This document shows, piece after piece, positions 32,526-44,851 of a DNA stretch of 64,000 nucleotides. Made by a program: the position numbers and the translations under genes. The notes beneath the pieces were generated by a model. It was not told the DNA's origin, did not search any database, and saw only the letters and a list, made by a program, of their open reading frames with translations. The stretch comes from Larix kaempferi (taxonomy: Eukaryota > Streptophyta > Pinopsida > Pinales > Pinaceae): assembly GCA_027924585.1 (NCBI GenBank), contig BSBM01000096.1:8617501-8681500 (forward strand). The letters are read 5' to 3'. Numbering within the stretch: the first letter of the stretch is position 1; each line of letters opens with the position of its first letter.

Positions 32526-33919
32526 TATTGGCTGCTTTCTTGGGCAGACCCGGGTTTTAATGAAGCGCAGCAACAAACCCCTAGGCGCACTGGCCCTCTC
32601 GGCAACGAGCTGCGCAGCATCTCGAGGTCTCACCCGAAGTGGCTATGGGGGGGTTAAGGAATCAGATTTCCTTAACCTTGGTGACGTGGAGATGGTTCTT
32701 CCTGTTCCGGTTCCTCAGATGTCGGTGGTCTGACTTTCCCACAGGCCCCTCGGCTCAACTGCGCGGCTTCCTCCCTCAGCAGGCCCGCTGCGCAGTTTCT
32801 CCGCTCTGGCGCAGAAGGAAACTATTCCTTGCGTCAACGCGTTAAGTACCTCCTCGCCCTGCGTGCCTAGCGCAGTAACGCATTCCTCGATCGCTGCCGC
32901 GATAGCGCTCCACCACTTCTTCAATACTTAACACTTATAGCTATCAAGGGACCTTCCCAAACTCATTTAAACAGTCGCAAAGATAATGCAAGAGTATTGT
33001 ATACACAGGTAATGAACTTAAACAGTTAATCATTCACGCAAACATTATAACAAGAAGAAATATGTGAAGTTCACCTCCTCGAGGGAAACCACGTCCATGG
33101 GAGTGTTATATTAACAAAAAACGATAGAGTTATACAATATGCTGCGCACACAGCTGCAGCCTTAGATCTTTCTAGGAAACTCCACGCACACAGCTGGGAG
33201 CCCTTCTCTCAATCTAGTCTCTTCTCTACAGAGATTACAAAGGCACAGACGTCAACTCAGACTGTCTGGAAACTCAGGTATTAGCTCCTCGGCTATCCGA
33301 TTTCCACCCTAGTTCTACACACTCAGTAGAAAACATAGCAAAGGATAATCAACGCATGATCTATCCTCGAGACTGACTATCTAACAGTCTAACCATCTAA
33401 CTATCCCAAAAATATCTAACTCTTCTTCTTATCATGTATACATATATATAGGTGGCCATGACGGTCACACCTTTACAAAACTGTGGGCCTTTCCCAACAG
33501 TGATTCCCAAAAACCCTAACCACGCACATGGCTAGGTGTACTGTAGGCTCCGCTTGTAGTCATGTCGCCGCTTCCTGCAGGCTCCTTGACTTCCGGCGCA
33601 GATTGTGGGTATGGGCGCTTGTCCTTCGCCTTCAATGCTCTGGTCCGTTGCTCCTCCTTGATCCGAGCAACCATAACTTCTGTACTTAGCCTTTAAATGA
33701 GGGTAGCTGAGCCCTCTACTCCATTGCCTTATTTATTATGGTAGCTGAGCCACCTTCATTCTTCTATGACGTGCGCGCGAGCTCCGCGATTTCTGGTCCG
33801 TGATCCTCGCTGAGCTTGTCCATCTGGCACCGTACTGCGCACCGTCTCCTTCTTGCCCAAAACTTAGTGCTTGTCCCAAAATTCGCAGCTTTACCGCAGC
33901 TACGGCCTAGGCTCCAACA
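32526..33919 (-). mobile_element. Solo-LTR-like insertion in the gag of Tat copy B
   Basis: 1394 bp absent from copy A, whose empty site is at 8546-8550. Flanked by GCTTC (32521-32525) and ACTTC (33920-33924), a 5-bp target duplication with one mismatch. Its ends are short inverses: TATTGG on the left and CCAACA on the right, i.e. TGTTGG...CCAATA on the minus strand, an LTR pattern with a mutated CA. TATATATA near 33441-33450 could be a minus-strand TATA box. It is markedly more GC-rich than the surrounding DNA and rich in CTGCGCA motifs. It has no coding domain and no second LTR, so solo LTR is the best reading. Confidence 0.7.
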
Positions 33920-33924
33920 ACTTC

Positions 33925-34359
33925 TTTCGCTCTCTCTTCCTCTGCCTTCACGTCTTCTGCTTTCCTCCTTTCTTCTTTTCTCCTTATTTCTTCTTCTGCT
34001 TCTCGACGGGTTTCCAACCACTCCTCTTTAGTGACTCTGTTCCCATTAATATGATAGATCTCCTCTCTCTCTGGTGCACCCACAACACTTCCCTTATCTT
34101 CAAGAGGTTTCTTCTTTGGAATGGGAGTTGAAGGTCATGTCGCGTTCTCCACAGTTCATGTCGATGTTCCAAGATTGGGGGGAACAAAGTTTCCTCTTCC
34201 TAAATATTTCCGCAGTAATATGGTAAAAGAATCACCTCTAGCAATTATTTCGTCAATAAATGTCTGTCTTCCCAGACCTGTATTACGGTCACAGCCTCTT
34301 CCACCTGCAATGTTAGTATTTGGAGGGGGTTCCCGATTTTTTTTCTTGTATTCATGCAT
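33925..34359 (-). pseudogene. gag: gag N-terminal part of Tat copy B
   Basis: Starts at ATG 34359 (MHEYKKKNREPPPNTNIAGG). TGA at 34158-34156 is at the same place as in A. A second TGA shortly after is private to B, where A reads Gly. In the stretch KEEWLETRREAEEE, B keeps the Trp codon that is a stop in A. The frame is cut by the solo-LTR insertion at 33919. Confidence 0.85.
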
Positions 34360-34425
34360 GCTTCAAATAATCAAAACTAAAATGAAATCAATAAATCAAC
34401 TACTATCTATGCCTATAAATTACCA

Positions 34426-34443
34426 TCCCCAACAACGGCACCA
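34426..34443 (-). other. Primer binding site of Tat copy B
   Basis: The minus strand reads TGGTGCCGTTGTTGGGGA, one of the usual plant gypsy primer-site types, three bases inside the LTR end. Confidence 0.8.
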
Positions 34444-34446
34444 AAA

Positions 34447-35488
34447 TGTTGGTCACCCTATATGTAATCAATTACAACACACACATAGGATGCTCAATAT
34501 GAATTGTCAACCCAGGTAGGTCTTTTATTTCAACGGAAATTAGCACAATCTATGCATAAACACTTCAAGTAACTGATTGAATAAATGGAGATAAACTATC
34601 CTACCTATCTGCTCAGTCAAACTCATCTCATAGCTAAAACTAATCTAATTTATCCATATAAGAATTCAAAGTACATTTACCTTCCTACAATCATCACTAC
34701 AGCAATTACTGATCTAAGAAGAATTAAGCTAGACTTACTTTTGCAAGAAGTTAAATCCTAAAGATATTAGACTACAATATATAAACCAGAACCTGTCTAA
34801 GATTACCTAATATGAGAATTATAAATGACAGTAAGAAATCAAACCAATTGCAATGATAATCTGACTAATGCAATAAACTTCAAGAAAGATAAATAACAGA
34901 AATGAACTGGAGTTGAGCTTGATTGTAACATCTAATTAGCACTCTTGCATAAAAGGAACTAACCTACACAGTCGACTGTCACACCATTCAGTTACAGCTA
35001 TTAAGAATGCAAACATTAACTACTAAAGGAAAATGCAATTATCAATTACTACCGTTGCAGCTTCTGTGGAAAATGTATTTACTGCAAATCCACACCACAC
35101 AACAGAAATAAACGATACTATCTACTTAACTCGACAATCTCTATGAGAAGGCAGGCCTTGGCCTTCTAACAGAGATGCCGTGAATTACTAAAAATTAAAA
35201 CACAATAATATGAAGAACTTTGCTCCTTGTATTAAAAATTGTAATTCATAGTCTCAGCTCTCTATTACAGCCCGTACAAAATAATAATAAACCAAACCCA
35301 GACTCTCAAATCCTTCCCATATTTATACATGCATAATACAAACCCTGATCCACTAAATTCGTGCAACCATGAAGATATCCGATCTTCAGGCTGCTGAGTC
35401 ACAACAGAACTGTTACGGCCGTGAATGGACTTGAATGAGGCCATTGGAAATGAAGGGCGTTGTTACTCTGGATGTCAATGGATCAACA
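34447..35488 (-). repeat. Candidate 5' LTR of Tat copy B
   Basis: Counterpart of 9073-10115, 1042 bp. The plus strand starts TGTTGGTCACC and ends GATCAACA. The outer limit is inferred as in A. It holds the same minus-strand TATA-like box near 35323. Confidence 0.5.
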
Positions 35489-38400
35489 TACTAATTGATT
35501 GGGAAGCGCTATGTCTGTTGTAGTGAAGTCTTGTTACAACTACCACGTGGAGAGATGATCACGTTGTTTCTATTAATGTGTGGAATCTGAACCGAAGAGT
35601 AACAACTAGCACCAATCGTACCTTCCTTCCATATGCTTAGCGACTGCTACACCTGTGTCTCTCAATGCTTTAAGCTTATCTTAATGAAATCAACACAAGT
35701 TAACATAAACCAAAGGATATAATTCATAACCATAACAAGCTTAGGCATTTAATTAAATGAAGCAATAATGAATTATACCTGTGAGGATTCATGCTCGATC
35801 TTGAGGAAATACATATATCTGGTTTGTGAAAATAAGGTAAGATAGGACAAAATAGGTAATAGGTGTGGTGAAAAAGGGGCAATTCCAGGACCCAACAAGG
35901 AGCCTAAATATCAAACATATTTACTTAGAAACTTAATCTTTTCAATTATATATAGAAATAAATTCAAGCATGTGAACTTTCACTACCACTATTTTGATAG
36001 AATAATGCCAATGCAGGGAGAAGAATAAAATCTAGATGGGTTAATCTTTGTGTCTTATAGTCATTGGATTTATAGTATATAGAATGTATGATTATTGGCC
36101 TCAATTTTTATGAAGGTGCCATCTCTACTTGATATCTCTAACATTTAATCTATATAAACAAGGAAAAGCTAGTGCTGTATGCAACAACATATGTACCACT
36201 TTTACAACTTCCTAACAAGAGTCCTTGTTGAAGAGCTTTGGCAAGTGCTTTGGATGTCATTGCATTTTTAAAAAAGTTGATGTGCACCAACCATGGATGC
36301 AAAAATTTAAAGCTTGCACGTCATGTTAAATAACCTTTGTGTTAATGGGTATACACATTGGTTGATGATAGTATTGATTATAGTCTTAATTAGAGCTCCA
36401 TGTAAAAATATAAATGGAGCCTGGAGAATTCATTCATATCCATCATCAAGACATTTGATAGTTTATGAATTTCTTGCACATCCCTATGGAAGGAAAATGC
36501 AACATGAAACTTTGAGTTGAAAATACCATTATGCTACCAGATGCAGGTTGAAGTTAAGTGAAGATTGCGACATTAGGTTGTAATGTAGCTTGAATATTGA
36601 AACAATAGGAGTTGAGGATAAAAATGGAAAGGGGTGGTTCATGTGAAATCACAAGGAAAAGTTTGTGGTGCAACTAAAAACTGTAAGTCAGGGTTTATTG
36701 GGAAACTTGAAAATTGCAAGGCAAATTGTAGTGTATTTTGGAAATTGCGAGACAAATTGAAACGCAATTTGGAAATTGCAAGGAAAAGGGTGAGTGTAGT
36801 TGGATGCCAACTATAGAGTAAGGTTGTAGTGCAATAAAAAAATGCAAGATCACTCTGTCATACATGTAGGATTGCAAAAAAAAATTGTATATTGACATAA
36901 ACTTACAATCTTTGATAGCAGAAGTCACATTAATCTGCAATGTAGAGTTGGGAGATGGATGAGAAATCACAACCTTTGGTTGTAATGTTTAATAAAAGAT
37001 GATGGAACTCATGAAAAACTAAAATTGCCATAACATATTTTTCTAGAAATTGAAATCTGACAACAAAACAATGGCTTGTGAGATCGAATATTCATGGCAT
37101 TTGAGCTTCCAATATGCATGCAACTTTTGAGTCTTTACAGTCCATATGGTTAATTGCCCCCCCCCAAGATAAGTTTTGAACATTGAAAACTAGGAATGAT
37201 TATGGTGTGAAAATAAGAATCTCAACTCAAAATATAGAGTGAGAATCTTTAATTAAGTTACAACATGTAGAAACTTGTATAACACCTTAGGCATGGTTGA
37301 CAAGTGTAGGAACAATGTAGGTCAAATGTCTATTAAAGCCACAAAATAAATCAATTTGGTACCTATGTGGTTCACCCTCCTTGGAGACAATAATCTAGTA
37401 GAGTTGGTTGATGGTTTACACAAGGAGCCAATACGAAGTAGTGGGTAAGCAATTAAATGGATGCGAGTGATGAGGGAAATAACACAAGGATGAAACTGAA
37501 ACAAGGAAGTTCATATTCATTGGTGATATGGATTAAAATCCCTAGAAGTTGTTAGAAGAGATCCAAAGAAAAATGAAAGAAAAAAATTCTAGTACAATTA
37601 TCACCAACTTCATTACTAGATCATTGTTGAATTGACTAAGATCTATTTAAAGTGGAAGGCAAGTTGGAATCAAACCCTTCAATGAGAGCATGGATGGTAA
37701 ACAAATTACAATTAAATTCTACATTTGGTGTATATTGGATGTAATGGGTTCTTCCATTTATGGAAAATTTCATTTTCCTATTTGAAGGTTTTAGGTTGTG
37801 ATTGAGAATTTTTTCCCAGGGGTAGAGGTTAAAAAGGAAGCTTCAACGACCATTTTGGAAGAGTTCAAGCGATATAAGCATGAATACAGAAGGGAAGACA
37901 CCAATTCTTGTTATAAACCCTTAACCTAACCTAACAAAGATGTATTTTGAAGTCAACCCTCAATTTCCTTATCAACCATTATATAAAGAAGCAAAGAAGT
38001 GAAGCCTCCATCTTGCACTTTTCCAATCATGTGGACAACAATATATCCAACAAAAGCATATACATAGAAAGAAATATACGAGTGCAAGGATGCCCTACAT
38101 TTGTGTAGCTATACATACTATAGAGAATCGTGGAGAAGATTCTCCCAACTTCTACAATCATTTTCACTCTTGTAGCTTTTGTGGCCCCGTTGGTGTTCTC
38201 AGTTAGGTACTTGTCAAATTCACATCCCTTATTTGCCATACTTTGTGCTTGTAGTCAAGTTTCATCCTATTTTGCTACTGAACCTATTTTCTAGGATTTT
38301 CCACATATTGTTACTCCTTATAGGGGTCACATTAGCTTGCCACTATCTCATAGTCAAGAGTTTTATTTCAATGTGATGTGAGATATGGTATGCACCTAAT

Positions 38401-39459
38401 TTTACTCTATAAAACACAATAAATTTTCACTCCCCAAAACAACTTTGAACAATATATTTACACTACACCTAAAGAGATGACATGATGTTTGAATATAGGG
38501 TTTGTTGTTGTTGAGTGTTTATCCATGTTGGGATATTTCAACACTTGGAGAGAGGTTAGGATCAACTTGGTCTAACACAATCTTAGGTTAAAGTGTGCTT
38601 TTTGAGCATGTTTTTACTTCACCAATTCAATGGTCACAATCATGTTCTACATATGAGTGATCTAGTTCAAACATCTCCTCAATATTAATGATGCTTGGTC
38701 CATGGATTAACACTCAATTGATCCACAATCCATATTTAAAGATCAATGCATGTTATTTGTTGATGATTGAATTGAGAGATGTTTTTAAAATACTTGTGCA
38801 TTAATCAATTGCTGAAAGTACTATGGAATTTTTTCTTTGAGGATTTTTACCACATAAATCTTGGTGTCTCAATATTTGATACGTGTGTGAGTATTTATCT
38901 TAATGTGTTCAACTTGTGTTAATATTCTTTATTTTATGAACATGGTATCATAACACTTTTGAAGCTTTGCTCCTTTGTTTATTGAGATCAAGTTTGGTAT
39001 CTATGTTGCATGCACAAGGAATTGTTTTGTTTGAATAGTTTATAAGAATTTATGGGTCAAGTGGGCCAATCTATTATGTCTGTAGCATCATTTCTAGCTA
39101 CAAACATCTTTTGTTTCACCTGAAAAGGTTCCTATTTTCCCAAGATATGGTCATTTATCTATGAGTTTCGATAAGGTGGTAATTTTTTAATTATAAAGTC
39201 TTATTTAAATATTTTCTCACTTTGTTCTTACTTTATTAAGCATTTTCAACAAGTTTCGAGTTTATTTGTTACTGATTTGAATATGTTATTTTCTCCACGC
39301 TTCGAAAGAACTTAGAGAATCAAAACAAATCTAATGGTTTGGGCCTTGTCTTGATGCATTTTTTTACTAACCAAATACTTGTATTCCAATGAGATTATAT
39401 GAGTCCTTTGTTTTCATGTTGTTTGGTTTTGTTGGCTTTGTTCTAAGTGTAGGTCATTG
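35489..39459. other. Non-genic flank inside the duplicated block (copy B)
   Basis: Counterpart of 10116-14086, with small indels and scattered substitutions. No gene supported. Confidence 0.5.
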
Positions 39460-40085
39460 GAGGAAATTTGAGGTCTAAAATGGGCCTTATAAGAAAACGA
39501 GACATCATATAAGAAAACGAGCCAACCTTAAATCTTGATGAGTTGGAATTCAAAAACCAATATAATTTCAATAAAATGAATCAACCATAATGGTTGATTT
39601 GAGATATTTGTCATAAAAAAACTATTTTTTTGTTCGTATTTTCAATATATCTCCCTGTATTTTTACTCAAATTTGGAGTGGGAGCACTCGTTGGATGCAT
39701 AATTAAATTTTGTATCCAACGAGTACCCACAGTATATACTTTTTACAGACCGCGTGGCCCCAAAAACAAGAAATACCTAAAAAATGTGATGATGACATCA
39801 TCACATTTTTAAGGTATTTCTTGTTTTTGGGGCCAGGTGGTCTGTAAAAAGTATATACTGTGGGTACTCGTTGGATGTGGAATTTAATTCCACATCCAAA
39901 GAGTGCTCCCACCCGAAATTTGAGTAAAAACACAGGGATATATGTTGAAAATACGATTACAAAAAGGGTTTTTTTCTCTCTTCCTCCAAAATTAGTAAAT
40001 ATTATTTTATTATTTTAACTATTATTTCATTATGTTAATATTATTTTATTATTTTACTTAGGAGGACCATTTTAGACCTCACCTC
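39460..40085. mobile_element. Foldback MITE, copy B
   Basis: 626 bp, the better-preserved hairpin: from about 39640 to 39960 the two arms pair almost throughout around the centre GATGATGACATCATC (about 39789-39803). Because of this symmetry both strands encode nearly the same spurious peptide (VPTVYTFYRP). Confidence 0.85.
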
Positions 40086-41255
40086 TAATGTATCTTCTTT
40101 GAGACAATTGATCTCTCTTTCTTGACCCATGAGCCATTACTCATCCCTTCTATGCTCTATTTGTGTTTTTATGGATTTTGGTTTGTAGGAGGTTTAGGTC
40201 CTCTTTTCTTTCCTCAATTGTGCAGACTCTCTCATTTATTTCTTGAATTCGATGATCTCTTCCCGCTTCAGTCATCGGTGACACCTGTCTCCTTTGAAAT
40301 TCCATCCTATTCGAACAAAACTATGGGTGTTACATTTGAGATAGTGCTTTTCATGTGGGCTCCTCCACGTGGGTTCATTTGTATTGAAGAACACCACTAC
40401 AAAAAAATTTATAACTTATTTTTTCAAAATATTAAACTTTTATCATTTGACCAATCATAATGTGCCACACAACTAGCATTAAATTGATATGTGCCATATC
40501 AATGAAACATAGGTCAAGTCTGACATGTGAACCAATCGTGTGTAGCCAGTTTTCCATGAACCTATCACCACATAGGCCTATCATTGCTTTCCATGTGGGA
40601 TCCTGCCACGGTTCTTGCCATATCAACACCTAGCCACATGCTACTTTCCACATTGAATTTTGTCATTTCACTACTACATCAACAATCCATCCCTTCATCA
40701 CATGACACTTTTTCAGGTTTCCATGTGTAAATTGTGGAGGACCTCCCCTATGTTGGTAATTTGGAATTTAATGTTGATTTTTAAATGGGCATAAATTTGT
40801 CATTCATATTCTGGTAAGAGTGTAATATTTTTCTTATCTATTTTTTCATAGTTTAGGCACTAAAATGATTTATTTATTTTAATTTCACCATTTTCGTCTC
40901 GTAGTCTTACAATTTTTACATAAACCGCCCTCTAAGGCTCTTTCTTAATCTTCCTGAAGGCATAACAATTTCATTCGGGCATAGTTTTGGGTGCCATTTC
41001 TTAAAAGTACATAAATTTTCAACTACTTTCTATCTAAGTAGTGAATTTTTATTTTTAGATTCATTTTACTTGGGGATTTAATATGGCTTGTTGCACCGAG
41101 AGTAGCGAGGTGCTTACAACCTAGTATGAGGGAAATGTTGTCATGCTTTTCACATTACGTAACGTAACATTCCCATGTTAGCTCATAACTTATCAAAATT
41201 AAAAATAATTAAAAAAATTCATGTCTGCTCATAAAATAAAAAAATAAAACTAACA
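40086..41255. other. Non-genic stretch (copy B)
   Basis: Counterpart of 14729-15898, including the conserved 112-codon open frame at 40122-40460, which I do not regard as a gene. Confidence 0.4.
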
Positions 41256-41257
41256 TA

Positions 41258-41409
41258 GATCCATCTTAAACCCAAATCTATTAAGCAAGTATCCAATTTC
41301 TTGAGGTGTAAATTTTTTCTTGATGTGTAAAAAAGTTAGGATAATTTTTTTACATCTCAACAAATTGGATCCCTCTCAGTGCTTAATAGATCATGGTTTA
41401 AGATGGATC
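41258..41409. mobile_element. Short TA-flanked MITE, copy B
   Basis: 152 bp with the same inverted ends (GATCCATCTTAAACCC) and TA flanks as 15901-16051. Confidence 0.75.
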
Positions 41410-41889
41410 TATTCTGGATCAAGTGAGATCCTAATTATAACTACCAATGTTTGTCTTGGAATCTCACATGAATAATTTGTTAAGTAGTAAGGGAGTTTAC
41501 CTAGTTACCTTGGGGGTAGATGTTTCCCTCACGAATGCATTGAATATAGCTAAATAGGACAAAATATTTGAACCAACATAGACTCATAGGGATGTCAATA
41601 TTTAATGTCGTCTAATATTATCTTTAAGTATATGCAACTTGGAAAAAGTTGGAAACTATGTTTAGTAAACACAACTAGATTCAATCTAACTGGCTCAAAA
41701 ATCAGCACATAGTCATGAATCCTAATGACTTGCACTGAATACTTTCTCTTCCAGATTCAAATTGGAAAAAGTTGGAAACCATGTTTAGTAAACACAACTA
41801 GAGTCAAGCCAACTAGAAAAAAATTGGTGCTTGATGTGAATCCCAATGACTTATATTTAAGAATTTGTTGAGAAGTTTAAGACCCTCAA

Positions 41890-42380
41890 ACCGTTATATG
41901 TTGTGGTATTAAGAAAGATGATGATCAACTGATTTTTTCTACTCTTTCTAACTTTGAAAATGTTTATTTTGTTTTTATATCCACTTTTCAATCTACTAGA
42001 GAGACTTTTCTTAGTTAAGGTGCTGCCTATAGAATGCCCTCTTTTGTCACATTATGTGATTCTCTTGTGCAAGAGAAAGATAAGCTCTTACAACTTAGAT
42101 TTATCAGTTCTACAGGTACCTCTAACAAATCCTTAGTGGAACACTATAAGCAAGGCCCTGAGCATTTCAAAGAATGACATCCTCGAAACAAAAAAATAAG
42201 GATCACAAATCCTCTCAACATTGTCCTTCTTCCAACACTAATAAATGAGCTAAGCTAAAATGCAAGACGCTTGAGAAACATTACATTTTTTGTGGGTGAA
42301 ATGAGAGTTAAAATGATTCAAGAAGATGGAATCCCTCAAAGTAACCACGTAGAAGAAAAACAACCACGTGGATGTTTCTC
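41890..42380 (+). pseudogene. Relic of a Ty1/copia gag, copy B
   Basis: Counterpart of 16530-17010. Here one frame still runs past the KDKLLQL motif into a GTSNKSLVEH stretch, supporting a coding origin. Confidence 0.45.
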
Positions 42381-43372
42381 TTAATTGTGATATAATCCTC
42401 TTTTAAATGCAACGTTCTTTCTTCATATGTTTTTAATTTTAATAAATAAAATTATCTTTCTTCGAATGAGCAGATTCTAGATTGTAGAACATATTATGTG
42501 ATATCCCTGGTTGTGACTTGTAGAATGTATTAAATCAAATTATGTAAATGATGTAAATCTTCTAGTAAAGGTGCTAGTGTAGAGCTCAAGGCCAAGGCTT
42601 GACTCATGAATAGCTAGGCATGTATGATGTAAATATCCATATATGGGCCATGTGTTAGGATTATCATAATAATTTAAAGCTATGTAATTATTATGTTGGA
42701 AAATAATATAATGGTCCAAGATGGTTGTGTAAAGATAACTAGAGGGGAAGAACAAATGAGGCTTATGGGACAATAAATCATCCTTTTCCAAGTGTTAGCC
42801 TTATAACCCATTTGCTACCACATGATTTAGATGAGCCATTTAATTTCTTTGACTTATCAAATCCAATCTTTGAATGCATGTGCGAGGTTTGTGGGAAAGT
42901 CTTCTCATGAAGTTATGGAAGCATGGGAAGACTTCTTATGATAATTATAAGAGTCGTTCCTTCTATGGTTAGAAGTAATGACATCTGTATTTTCACCAAT
43001 CCTCTTATCTCCGTTGGAGTCTATCACTCATTTCCCATGTAGAATTCATACACTACATATTTTTTGATGCTATTATCTCCATACTTCCAACATTGACCGG
43101 ATTGTAAAATTCACCATAAATTATCACTATGAAGGAATATTGAAGACATTAGAGGTAATATGGTGGTTATAGGTGAGCATAGATCCTGGGAAATATATTA
43201 AGCCTTTACCCACTATATATTTCCTACTCTTAGATGCTTGAGAATCCATGAATTGATTTTACATGAGGTTCTTTGAAAGCATACAATAGGTTGGACTCTT
43301 GAGTATTTATGCACACTCTAAAGAGTATTGTAAGGGTTGGGTACTTTGAGGGACTATTGAGCAAAGAAAGAG
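42381..43372. other. Non-genic right end of block B
   Basis: Counterpart of 17011-18015. No gene seen. Confidence 0.4.
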
Positions 43373-43645
43373 TAGTGCTTCCTTGTTTTGTGTGGTGCAT
43401 TGGAAGAAAGCTCCATGGCTAGGATGAATGAATGAGATGCTTGTAGTGCTCTATCATGAACAAATTGTTTAACCATGAGAGAAAATGGCTTGGAATGAGA
43501 GAGAGTGAAGTTTGTAGGTGTTTCCTTCACCCTAATGGCCTCATATCCCAACGTGGGGTGGTATCTAAAGTTAATACCTACAATTGGGTGGAAAATCACT
43601 CTTACACAACTAGTTGCTTGGATCTTGTTCAATTAAAATATAAGT
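43373..43645. other. Flank between block B and the CACTA element
   Basis: Single-copy sequence; probably the original right flank of the duplicated block. A minus-strand frame with NFRYHPTLGYEAIRVKETP is open across it, but no domain is recognised. Confidence 0.3.
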
Positions 43646-43997
43646 CACTACAAGGAAAAAAGACTTTGGTGAGGGGCAAAAAACGTCATCATAATGTCAT
43701 CGGTGATGGTCAAAAGGGCCTCCATTAGCAAAAACTGAACATCACAAAAGGAAGTGTAGCCAAAAGTAAGGGGGCTATGGAGACGCGCTATGTCCATCAC
43801 CAACAATTATTATTAGTGACGGTCTAGGACCATGGCCAATTCCAAAGAATAACATTGGCATACCTGTAATGACCGTCACCAACAACTGGACGTCGCCAAA
43901 GGCATCTTAGCCAAAAGTGGAGATATGGAGATGGTTTTAGGTCCATCACCAATAATCATTATTAGTGATGATCGGTGCCCATTTTCAATTCCCATTA

Positions 43998-44553
43998 GAG
44001 GAAACTTGAGGTCTAAAATGGGCCTTATAAGAAAACGAGCCATCATATAAAAAAAATGAGCCAACCATAAGTTCTTGATGAGTTGGAATTCAAGAACGAA
44101 TAGAATTTCATTAAAATGAGTCAACCATAATGGTTGACTTGAGATATTTGTCATAAAAAAACTACTCTTTTTGTTCGTATTTTCAACATATCTCCAAGTG
44201 TTTTTACTCAAATTTTGAGCGGGAGCACTCGTTGGATGCGGAATTAAATTCATCACGTTTTTTTTGGGTATTTCTTGTTTCTGGGGAAGCGGGGTCCGTC
44301 AAAAGTATGCAGTGTGGGTACTTGTTGGATGCATAATATGCAGAATTTAATTCCGCATCCAATGAGTGTTCCCGCTCGAAATTTGAGTAAAAACACAGGG
44401 AGATATGTTGAAAATACGAACAAAAAAAGTATTTTTTTTTCTTTCTTCCTCCAAAATTAATAAATATTATTTTCTTATTTTAACTATTATTTCATTATTT
44501 CAACTATTTTATTATTTTCCTTAGGAGGCCTATTTTAGACCTCAAATTTACTC
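43998..44553. mobile_element. Foldback MITE nested in CACTA (first)
   Basis: TA-flanked (43996-43997, 44554-44555), ends GAGGAAACTTGAGGTC and an inverted counterpart GAGTAAATTTGAGGTC. Same family as 14087-14728, with a shorter central hairpin. Confidence 0.8.
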
Positions 44554-44851
44554 TAATGTATGCACAATAGTGACATGTCTTTAATGACTGCCACTACTGA
44601 TGTATATATGGCGACAATAAATGACTGTCATTATTTCCCATGAATAATAGTGACTAATGGTGACACACCTTTAATGACCCTCACTATTGTTGCATATCTT
44701 GTGACTATACTTAGAGTATTGTCATTATTTTTAGTAACTCTAAAATTTATTAACTACAGTCTATAATGGATCGTCTCCATTATTTCATTTTTGTTGACAT
44801 TGAAAAACTTTAACGATGCGTGATAAAGTACCGTCACCGTTTCTATCATTA

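Larger units (their letters stand above)
18945..35488 (-). mobile_element. Tat/Athila-like retrotransposon, copy B, dead, interrupted twice
   Basis: Same order as copy A on the minus strand: candidate LTR (35488-34447), primer site (34443-34426), gag, protease, RT, RNase H, integrase, tandem array. The copia element splits gag from protease and the solo LTR splits the gag N terminus. All pol pieces lie in one frame, so unlike A it is broken only by stops. No 3' LTR is present left of the array. Confidence 0.85.
18945..43372. repeat. Direct duplication, copy B (about 15 kb plus two insertions)
   Basis: Collinear with 2940-18015. Differences: a complete copia element (23637-30820), a solo-LTR-like insertion (32526-33919), more 43-bp repeat units at the left end, and 542 bp of gag that A has lost. 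The right break is at about 43372, where B continues into a different sequence. Confidence 0.85.

Noticed and set aside
31215-32633. 472-codon intact gag gene
   Set aside because: Its first 36 codons belong to the inserted solo LTR, and the natural gag is split by that insertion and by a stop at its end.
39630-39933. Opposite-strand frames encoding nearly the same peptide (VPTVYTFYRP)
   Set aside because: A mirror effect of the foldback MITE arms.
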